From Chitinophagaceae bacterium (lineage in GTDB: Bacteria > Bacteroidota > Bacteroidia > Chitinophagales > Chitinophagaceae): a stretch of 11,698 bases of DNA. Below the pieces are notes generated by a model. It was not told the origin of the DNA and made no database searches. It worked only from the letters and a program-made list of their open reading frames with translations. Within the stretch, counting starts at the first letter, position 1; each line of letters starts with the position of its first letter. Location: contig JAICHT010000096.1 in the NCBI GenBank assembly GCA_025924755.1, positions 1-11,698 of the forward strand, in the 5' to 3' direction. The translations under genes were made by a program, and so were the position numbers. Below are positions 5,725-11,698 of the stretch, one piece after another.

Positions 5725-8700
5725 TTAATTGTTTGATGTAACCTCCTGCATTTCCACTTTCAGTTTATTCCATTTAGGAAGTAACTGCATCCATAACTTT
5801 TGTGCATCTCCGGCAGCAACTATGGCCTGAGTAGTAGGCGGCATATCGCTTTCCTGTAAACTGTTGAAAACGGCAGTCACCATATTGTTCAGCATTTGCA
5901 GACTGATCGCTTTTTTATTGTCTGGATTTCCCATCAGTGTATCCATTTCTGTTTGCAGGCTGTGTAATTTACCTCCTTGATTATTTGAAGCAGCCGCAAG
6001 CTGTTTTGCTGCATTTATCTTATTAGTGGCATCAAGTATCTCTTTACGAATTTGATACATTTTCAAAGAAAGGTCGTGTTGCTTTCGTAAATCTGTTACA
6101 GACGTTTTTACCCGCGGATCCATCTTTACAAGTAAGGGTTGTGAATAGATTTTTCCATCAACAGTAAGTGTAATAGTATAAGTGCCGGGCATTACCCACG
6201 GAGCCGTGAAATTTGGCGCTGTATTTTTATAAATGGCAGCAATGGGATAGGAAGGCGGCAAATTGAGCGGGGTGTAATGCATATCCCACAAAAAACGGTG
6301 AGAGCCGGCTTCAGTAACCAATACTTGCTGCGGCCGAATCCAGAATAGCGGAATATCCACATCGGGGATTTTATATAAAGTGTCCTTGCTGCTGTAATGC
6401 CTTATCAAATTTCCTTTAGCATCCATAATATCAAGCTTTACTTCGCCGCTTGCTTTCTCATTTAAATAATAATCAATAATAGCTCCGTCGGGCGGATTTT
6501 GCCCCGCCGGTTCATCTGGCGGCAGAGGCGTATCCGTATTCATATTCCATCTTACCCGAACAGCATTTTCCGGGTTGAATAAAACAGAATGCCCGGCTGC
6601 TTCATTAGTAATTTGACGAAGCGGAGTAATATCATCCAGTATCCAAAAGCCTCTTCCATGTGTGGCTACTACCAGGTCATTATCTTTTATGATAACATCG
6701 CGGATGGATGTGGCCGGCATATTTAAACGCATAGGTTGCCAATGAGTTCCGTCGTCAAACGAAACATATACTGAAGTTTCAGAAGCAGCAAATAACAACC
6801 CTTTTCTTTTAGGATCTTCCCGAACAGCGTTGATAGGATCATCCGGCAAACCAGTTATAATCTTTGTCCAGTGCGTACCTCCATCAACTGTTTTAAAAAT
6901 ATAAGGGTGCCGGTCATCGCACCGCATTCTGTTTACAGCTGCATAAGCCGTATTTATATCAAAATGGCTGGCATCTATTAAAGAAATTTTACTCCAGGAA
7001 GTAATATCAGGAGGTGTTTTATTTTGCCAGGTTTTACCACCGTCTTTTGTAAGCTGTATAAAGCCATCATCGGTTCCGCACCATATGGTATTGATATTTT
7101 TAGATGAAGGCGCTACGGTATATATCACGCCACGCCGAGGCATTTTTTTTAATTCATCCGTATGGTATATACCTACGCTTGCTGGTACATCCCAGCTTTC
7201 TCTTGACAAATCCGGACTGATCACCTGCCAGTTGCTTCCGCCATCCGTGGTTTTAAATAACACGTTACCCGCATAATATAATGTCTTTGGATTTACAGGT
7301 GAAAAGATAACCGGTTCGGTACGTACAAAACGATAATTACCATTTCGCATGATGCTGGGCGTTATATTCTGTACCTGTCCGGTGAGCTTATTATATTTAG
7401 TGATTTTACCACCATAAATAATATTGGGATTCAGCGGATCGGGTGCCACGTATCCATATTCTTCTGCGCCTACCGGGTGCCAGTCTCTAAACGTAATTTC
7501 GCCATCGTTTCCCTTCGATGCAATACCCACAGAGCCGCTTTCCTGCTGGCCGCCATATACATTATATGGAAATGCATTATCGGCAGTAACATGGTAAATC
7601 TGTGCGGTAGGCTGATTGTACCAGGAGCTCCAGGTATCGCCGCCATTTACACTAATAGTAGCGCCCTGGTCGCCGGTTACCAGCAGTATTTTTGTGTCTA
7701 TTGGATTGATCCAAATATTTTGATAGTCATCACCGCCGGGAGCACCACGAATACCCTTCCAGGTTTTACCACCATCAGCAGAGCGCCACACCACAATACT
7801 GGTGCTATAAACCACTTCGGGATTTTTTGCATCTACCATTATTTCAGGCACGTCTCCGCCTCCAATTCTCGCTTCCGGCCGGCCATCGTCAGATATGGCC
7901 TGCCAGTTTTCTCCTCCATCATTGGAGCGGTAAATGCCCATTCCTTTTCCTGTACCATAGTCATTCGGTTCTGAAGTACCTATGGCCGCATATACTATAT
8001 TAGGAGTAGAAGGGGCTATGGCAATATGCGCCTGCACCATATCATCCGGAAAATCTTTAGACAGTTTTTTCCAGGTACTGCCACCGTCTGTTGATTTATA
8101 AATGCCCCCGTTTTTACCTTCCCATGTACCGTTTTCCCAAGGCCCTTCCCGCGATTCCCACAAGGTGGCAAAAACAATATTGGGATTAGCAGGATCTATC
8201 GTCACATCGTCGCCGCCGGTGTTTTCATCAAGGTATAGTACCTTTTCAAACGATTTTCCACCATCCAGCGAACGAAAGATTCCCCGCTCGATATTAGGGC
8301 CATATGGATGCCCCAGAACTGCTACAAAAATCCGGTCCGGGTTTTTAGGATCTACTGCAATTTTAGGAATTTGCTGTCCGTCCTGCAAACCCAGGTGCGT
8401 CCATGTTTTGCCTGCATTGATTGATTTATAAATTCCGTTGCCGGTAGAAAGGTCGGGGCGATGCAATCCTTCGCCGCTTCCCACGTATATAATATCAGGA
8501 TTGGAGGGCGCTATTGCTATGGTTCCAATAGAACCTGTAGGCTGGTCATCAAAGATGGGAAACCAGGTGCGACCATAATCGGTAGTTTTCCAAACACCCC
8601 CGTTATTTACACCAATATAAAACACATTGGGTTGTTGCGGAACTCCCGCCGCGCCTACTGTTCTGCCTCCGCGATACGGGCCAATGCTTCGCCATTGCAA

Positions 8701-8811
8701 CGAATTAAAAAGCGAAGTATCGAAAGGTTGTGCATTGGCATTATTTAATAATAAAACTGAAGTAAAAACAAATAACAGCAGAAAGGATTTGCGTAAAATA
8801 GAACCGTACAT
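5725..8811 (-). CDS. Secreted Asp-box / VPS10-like beta-propeller protein (sortilin/GH74-like fold)
   Basis: This 1028-residue protein has a Sec signal peptide (hydrophobic 10-23, likely cleavage NANA|QPF after residue 27). It opens with WRSIGPYRGGRTVG (40-53), typical of a Bacteroidota/Acidobacteriota family annotated as VPS10-domain or BNR-repeat glycosyl hydrolase. I count eleven Asp-box motifs of the S/T-x-D-x-G-x-T-W type, ending at residues 83, 137, 188, 247, 303, 351, 394, 528, 595, 648 and 691, which implies a multi-bladed propeller or two propellers. The segment GFWILDDITPLRQ (721-733) closes the propeller part. About 780-895 looks like an Ig/FlgD-like beta-sandwich, and about 902-1020 is helical. 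No T9SS sorting domain or lipoprotein cysteine is apparent. The function of this family is not established; glycan binding or hydrolysis and protein binding are both possible, and catalytic residues cannot be assigned. It stands 88 bp after the Mla-type operon and 196 bp before the saccharide operon, so it may be its own transcript. Confidence 0.85.
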   Translation of the reverse strand: MYGSILRKSFLLLFVFTSVLLLNNANAQPFDTSLFNSLQWRSIGPYRGGRTVGAAGVPQQPNVFYIGVNNGGVWKTTDYGRTWFPIFDDQPTGSIGTIAIAPSNPDIIYVGSGEGLHRPDLSTGNGIYKSINAGKTWTHLGLQDGQQIPKIAVDPKNPDRIFVAVLGHPYGPNIERGIFRSLDGGKSFEKVLYLDENTGGDDVTIDPANPNIVFATLWESREGPWENGTWEGKNGGIYKSTDGGSTWKKLSKDFPDDMVQAHIAIAPSTPNIVYAAIGTSEPNDYGTGKGMGIYRSNDGGENWQAISDDGRPEARIGGGDVPEIMVDAKNPEVVYSTSIVVWRSADGGKTWKGIRGAPGGDDYQNIWINPIDTKILLVTGDQGATISVNGGDTWSSWYNQPTAQIYHVTADNAFPYNVYGGQQESGSVGIASKGNDGEITFRDWHPVGAEEYGYVAPDPLNPNIIYGGKITKYNKLTGQVQNITPSIMRNGNYRFVRTEPVIFSPVNPKTLYYAGNVLFKTTDGGSNWQVISPDLSRESWDVPASVGIYHTDELKKMPRRGVIYTVAPSSKNINTIWCGTDDGFIQLTKDGGKTWQNKTPPDITSWSKISLIDASHFDINTAYAAVNRMRCDDRHPYIFKTVDGGTHWTKIITGLPDDPINAVREDPKRKGLLFAASETSVYVSFDDGTHWQPMRLNMPATSIRDVIIKDNDLVVATHGRGFWILDDITPLRQITNEAAGHSVLFNPENAVRVRWNMNTDTPLPPDEPAGQNPPDGAIIDYYLNEKASGEVKLDIMDAKGNLIRHYSSKDTLYKIPDVDIPLFWIRPQQVLVTEAGSHRFLWDMHYTPLNLPPSYPIAAIYKNTAPNFTAPWVMPGTYTITLTVDGKIYSQPLLVKMDPRVKTSVTDLRKQHDLSLKMYQIRKEILDATNKINAAKQLAAASNNQGGKLHSLQTEMDTLMGNPDNKKAISLQMLNNMVTAVFNSLQESDMPPTTQAIVAAGDAQKLWMQLLPKWNKLKVEMQEVTSNN

Positions 8812-8899
8812 AGTAAGTATAAATGTTTTAGATCCGCTTGAAGTTAAACTAAAACAGGTACTATAAAAAACGGCTGCTATTTTATATTCATTACTTTCT

Positions 8900-9913
8900 C
8901 TATTGTTGTATGGCGCCCGTATTGCTGGAATCAGGTGGCATTACCGATGCCTGTTGTTTTGCTTTTTTTCTGAAAAATCCTCTTAGTAAAAAATTGTGTT
9001 GAAGTGCCTCCATATTATCATCCAGCTTTTTGGTGCCGGACTGCAAATTGGAAAGGGTGCTCTTTAAGTTGGCAGCAGCCTGCTTATCGTGCAACAACGT
9101 ACCGATGGGGCCATTGGTTGTATTGATATCGTTCGTAGCCGTTTTTAAATTATTGGTGATTTCTGTGGCAGTATTGGCGGCCTGTTGTAATTGTGCCATA
9201 GTGCTTCGGATATTGCTGAAAACCACGGTATCTGTAACCAGATTATTGGCCAACGTTCCTTTATTATTCAGCTTTGATGCATATACCGAAAAAGTGTTGG
9301 TTAACCGTTCTGTATTTAGTGAAGCCTTTTTTAATATAGCAATCGTAGACTGAAGGCTTTGCATAAGCGATTCATCGGTCAACAGTTTTCCCAGGGTTCC
9401 TTGCCCTTCCGCAATTTTGCTGCTGATGTTTTTGAAATTATCGGTAATGCTTAAAATATTGCGGTTATTTTTTTGCAGGGTATCCATCATATCATCCATA
9501 CTCATGGAGCTTTCTACTTTCAGCACATCTCCCTGCGTTACTGCTGCCACCTGTGGCGATCCGCCATATATCACAATGATTTTATTACCAATCAATCCAT
9601 CCGAACCTATTTTTGCTTTTGCATCTTTATGTATAAAACGGCGGGACTGCTGTTCTACACTCATATCTACCTGCACCTTTGCATTTCCATACAGGCTTAT
9701 TTTTTTAACCGTACCTATTTTAACGCCGGAGAACCAGATGTTGTTGCCTGCCTGAAGACCACCTACATCATCAAAAACGGCACTTATGTTTAGCGATTTT
9801 TCGAAGGTTTTGTGCTGACCACCCAGTGTAAGCACGCCCACCACAAAAATGAGCAGCCCCAGAAAAATAAAAATTCCTACTGTGATAGCCCGTTTATTTT
9901 TTGTTGACTTCAT
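8900..9913 (-). CDS. mlaD: MlaD/MCE-domain protein, periplasmic substrate-binding component of a lipid ABC transporter
   Basis: The 337-residue protein has a short basic N-terminus, one transmembrane helix (about 9-30) that anchors it in the inner membrane, and an MCE domain from about 40 to 118. The domain includes LNISAVFDDVGGLQAGNNIWFSGVKIG (split as 41-54 and 55-67) and the pore-loop region SDGLIGNKIIVIYGG (104-118). A long helical region (about 135-305) follows, containing three similar segments, GQGTLGKLLTDESL (170-183), NKGTLANNLVTDTV (217-230) and TNGPIGTLLHDKQA (266-279). The tail NFLLRGFFRKKAKQ (307-320) is typical of longer MlaD homologues. MCE proteins form hexameric channels that carry phospholipids or other lipids between membranes. 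The gene begins 3 nt after the ATPase stop codon. The symbol is by homology; E. coli MlaD is much shorter, so this is the long Bacteroidota form. Confidence 0.9.
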   Translation of the reverse strand: MKSTKNKRAITVGIFIFLGLLIFVVGVLTLGGQHKTFEKSLNISAVFDDVGGLQAGNNIWFSGVKIGTVKKISLYGNAKVQVDMSVEQQSRRFIHKDAKAKIGSDGLIGNKIIVIYGGSPQVAAVTQGDVLKVESSMSMDDMMDTLQKNNRNILSITDNFKNISSKIAEGQGTLGKLLTDESLMQSLQSTIAILKKASLNTERLTNTFSVYASKLNNKGTLANNLVTDTVVFSNIRSTMAQLQQAANTATEITNNLKTATNDINTTNGPIGTLLHDKQAAANLKSTLSNLQSGTKKLDDNMEALQHNFLLRGFFRKKAKQQASVMPPDSSNTGAIQQ

Positions 9914-9916
9914 CTG

Positions 9917-10690
9917 TTATTGTATAAAATTATAATCGAAAAAACTTTTTATCCTTTCATCATTTGAATCAAAAACTTCATCAAAAGTGCCTTGCCTTAC
10001 AAATTTTCCATCCAGCAACATGGCCACCCGGTTGCCCGTACTTTTGGCGCAGGTTAAATCGTGCGTTATAATAATGGAGCTGGTATTAAACTTTTGCTGT
10101 ACTTCATTAATCAGGCTGTTGATCTCAATACAGGTTATCGGGTCCAACCCCGCTGTAGGCTCGTCATACAGCATAATTTCCGGCCTTAATATAAGGGTAC
10201 GGGCAATACCAATCCGCTTGCGTTGCCCGCCCGAAAGCTCTGAAGGCATTTGATCGATGGTTTGTGATAAACCAACAGCATCCAGTACCCTTTCTACCGA
10301 CTGGTTGACCTCCTGCCTGCTTAAATTTTTCATATTTCGCACCAGCGGAAACTCCAGGTTCTCCCCTACAGTCATGCTATCATACAAAGCACTGTTTTGA
10401 AAAGAAAACCCGATTTTCAGGCGCAGCGCCCTTAGTTCTATTTCGTTTAATTTATCCACTTCTACGCCTAATACATTTACTATGCCTTTATCGGGTTTTA
10501 ACAGGCCGCTTATAATTTTAATTAAAACCGATTTCCCGGTACCCGACCGTCCAAGCACCACTACATTTTCGCCTTTATATACATCAAGACTTATACCTTG
10601 CAGCACATGGTTGCTTCCGAAAGATTTATAGAGGTTGCGAATTGAAATCACTGCCTCATTTTTAGCGATTGCCGGTTTTTGATTTTCCAT
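9917..10690 (-). CDS. mlaF: MlaF-type ATPase of MCE lipid ABC transporter
   Basis: This 257-residue soluble ATP-binding subunit has all ABC motifs intact: A-loop region around Y21, Walker A GRSGTGKS (47-54), Q-loop Q98 in GFSFQNSALYDSMTVGENL, signature LSGGQRKRIGIAR (152-164), Walker B IMLYDE (172-177) with catalytic E177, D-loop AGLDP (180-184) and switch H210 in IITHD. The phrase ALYDSMTVGENLEFPL is characteristic of the MCE/Mla ATPase subfamily. It should dimerise on the cytoplasmic face of the MlaE-like permease and drive lipid movement through the MlaD ring. It starts 8 nt after the permease stop and ends 3 nt before the mlaD-like start, so the three are surely co-transcribed. No mlaB-like STAS partner gene is next to it, as is common outside Proteobacteria. 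Confidence 0.93.
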   Translation of the reverse strand: MENQKPAIAKNEAVISIRNLYKSFGSNHVLQGISLDVYKGENVVVLGRSGTGKSVLIKIISGLLKPDKGIVNVLGVEVDKLNEIELRALRLKIGFSFQNSALYDSMTVGENLEFPLVRNMKNLSRQEVNQSVERVLDAVGLSQTIDQMPSELSGGQRKRIGIARTLILRPEIMLYDEPTAGLDPITCIEINSLINEVQQKFNTSSIIITHDLTCAKSTGNRVAMLLDGKFVRQGTFDEVFDSNDERIKSFFDYNFIQ

Positions 10691-10698
10691 TTTGCTGA

Positions 10699-11499
10699 TT
10701 AACTATACCGCATCCAGTTCGTTATCTGAACAATAATAATTTCTTCAATAAATATTAAAAACATCGAAAGTACTACCGAGGAGTTGGCAGCCCTGCCCAC
10801 ACCTACCGTTCCCTGTGAAGCATTATAGCCTTTATAACATCCTACTATGCCTATCGTAAAGCCATAAACCGTGGCTTTAATTAAAGACGAAAAGATATCG
10901 AGAAATGTAATTTTTTCGAATGCCTTTTCAAAAAATGTTACGAGGCTGGTAAGTTCATTATGATTTACATCCAAAAAAGAACCCATCATGGCTACAAAGG
11001 CCGTATACATCATTAATATAGGAAGCGTGATAGTAGTGGCTACAACCCGGGTTACTATTAAATATTTAAATGGGTTAATAGCCGATACTTCCATAGCGTC
11101 GATTTGTTCGGTAACTCTCATGGAGCCTAATTCCGCGCCGATATTAGAGCCCACCTTTCCGGCACTGATCAAAGCAGTAACGAGGGGCGCCAATGCCCGT
11201 AATATGGCGATGGCGACCAGAGATGGCAACCAGGAAGCGGCTCCAAATTCTGACAAAGATGGCCGTGATTGCTTTGTAAATACCAGCCCGGTAATAAAGC
11301 CGGTTAATGTAATAAGGGGCAGCGATTTGTTGCCTACTTCGTAACATTGGTGTACAATTTCCCTAAATTCAAATGGCGGCCTGAACAATTCTTTAAAAAA
11401 AAGAAGCAGGAACTTGAACCCACTATAAAAATCCAGGAAAAACTGATCCACCCCTTTTGAAACAACATATCTTCTTACCTGGCTGTCATTCGATTCCAT
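10699..11499 (-). CDS. mlaE: MlaE-type permease of MCE lipid ABC transporter
   Basis: This 266-residue inner-membrane protein has an N-terminal amphipathic/interfacial helix region (about 20-45), then hydrophobic segments near 60-76, 92-112, 148-175, 203-222 and 241-260. The family signature is clear: LAPLVTALISAGKVGSNIGA (103-122), ELGSMRVTEQIDAMEVSAINP (123-143) and the C-terminal GCYKGYNASQGTVGVG (220-235) with NSSVV (239-243). The length is normal for MlaE. It is the first gene of the transporter operon, with ATG at 11499 and a TAnnTTTG promoter candidate just upstream. MlaE dimers move lipids between the membrane and the MlaD ring; the direction of transport cannot be read from sequence. 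Proteobacterial partners MlaA, MlaB and MlaC are not in the window. Confidence 0.93.
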   Translation of the reverse strand: MESNDSQVRRYVVSKGVDQFFLDFYSGFKFLLLFFKELFRPPFEFREIVHQCYEVGNKSLPLITLTGFITGLVFTKQSRPSLSEFGAASWLPSLVAIAILRALAPLVTALISAGKVGSNIGAELGSMRVTEQIDAMEVSAINPFKYLIVTRVVATTITLPILMMYTAFVAMMGSFLDVNHNELTSLVTFFEKAFEKITFLDIFSSLIKATVYGFTIGIVGCYKGYNASQGTVGVGRAANSSVVLSMFLIFIEEIIIVQITNWMRYS

Positions 11500-11533
11500 T
11501 TATTTTAATTTATATCAATAATGTAAAGCAAAC

Positions 11534-11559
11534 CAAAAGTAAAAACAACAATTATGCAA
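11534..11559 (-). promoter_or_regulatory. Bacteroidota-type promoter candidate for the mlaE-F-D operon
   Basis: On the minus strand, TACTTTTG (complement of 11534-11541) matches the Bacteroidota -7 box TAnnTTTG exactly. A TTG lies upstream (complement of 11557-11559), but only 15 nt away, shorter than the usual 17-23. The box is about 35 nt upstream of the mlaE-like start codon, giving a short leader of roughly 25-30 nt. It is the only exact match I found in the intergenic regions. The spacing defect keeps confidence modest. Confidence 0.38.
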
Positions 11560-11645
11560 CTTACGATTCCTTTTTAAGTTTACAGCTTTACAGAAAAGAT
11601 TACATACTAAGTTAAAATAACCGTCCAGTTTATCAATAAGAATTT

Positions 11646-11698
11646 ATGGGGTTTAAAATAAGTGAAATTGCGCCAAAACTGGCACCGGACACAGGATC
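11646..11698 (+). CDS. Possible start of a divergent gene, partial at right edge
   Basis: ATG at 11646 opens a frame that stays open for 17 codons to the window edge (MGFKISEIAPKLAPDTG...). An in-frame TAA at 11637-11639 means no start lies further upstream in this frame. The divergent placement relative to mlaE and the 146-bp gap between them fit a gene start, and the codons look unremarkable. Too little is visible to recognise a family, and the frame could be open by chance. Confidence 0.3.
   Translation, partial: MGFKISEIAPKLAPDTG

Noticed and set aside
7477..7974. 165-codon open frame on the plus strand inside the beta-propeller gene
   Set aside because: It is fully antisense to a well-supported gene with recognisable Asp-box motifs; its product is low-complexity and resembles no family. 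It is a coding shadow.
5950..8600. Repeated short motifs across the beta-propeller gene that might suggest DNA repeats
   Set aside because: They are codons for Asp-box protein repeats (about 50 residues apart) with diverged DNA; not a CRISPR or satellite array.
8812..8899. T6 run after GCAGCCG on the minus strand, as a terminator for the Mla-type operon
   Set aside because: No complementary arm for a stem lies upstream, and no TAnnTTTG promoter box is present either; the 88-bp gap gives no clear regulatory signal.
9417..9755. Hydrophobic, cysteine-rich 112-codon frame antisense to the mlaD-like gene
   Set aside because: The composition is the expected complement of the MCE-domain codons; no start context or family match.
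10988..11344. 118-codon open frame on the plus strand inside the mlaE-like gene
   Set aside because: It is antisense to strongly conserved MlaE signature codons and has no independent support.

Overview
The window looks like chromosomal DNA of a Bacteroidota bacterium, most likely of the Chitinophagaceae type. This rests on three things: moderately AT-rich sequence, start codons preceded by A-rich leaders rather than Shine-Dalgarno boxes with one TAnnTTTG-type promoter candidate, and protein families that typically co-occur in that phylum (Tat-exported Gfo/Idh/MocA enzymes, DUF1080 proteins, large Asp-box beta-propeller proteins, MCE transporters in E-F-D order). The species assignment is inference.

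Layout. Bases 1-278 (+) hold the last 91 codons of an amidase-signature enzyme, closed by a clear intrinsic terminator (309-337). Everything from 336 to 11499 is on the minus strand. Read in the direction of transcription, it comprises: (i) an MCE/Mla-type ABC transporter operon, mlaE-like permease (11499-10699), mlaF-like ATPase (10690-9917) and mlaD-like substrate-binding protein (9913-8900), with 3-8 nt between genes; (ii) a secreted 1028-residue Asp-box/VPS10-like beta-propeller protein (8811-5725); (iii) after a 196-bp AT-rich intergenic region containing dyads, a four-gene saccharide operon: a tandem DUF1080 protein (5528-4176), a Gfo/Idh/MocA oxidoreductase (4159-2798), a GH109-type NAD-dependent glycosidase (2755-1397) and an APH-fold sugar-kinase-like protein (1370-336). 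The right edge may hold the first 17 codons of a divergent gene from 11646.

How the genes work together. The saccharide operon is the most interesting part. GH109 enzymes cleave glycosides by transiently oxidising C3 with a bound NAD, eliminating the aglycone, adding water and reducing again, all in one active site. Gfo/Idh/MocA plus DUF1080 proteins are known elsewhere to perform the same chemistry as separate steps through free 3-keto-glycosides. Here both versions are encoded side by side, with Tat-like leaders on the two oxidoreductase-fold proteins, a Sec leader on the DUF1080 protein, and a leaderless kinase of the N-acetylhexosamine-kinase-like type. This suggests periplasmic release of a sugar followed by cytoplasmic phosphorylation. 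The substrate cannot be read from the sequence. The Mla-type operon is an ordinary envelope lipid-transport locus. I see no mobile element, CRISPR array, phage gene, rRNA or tRNA.
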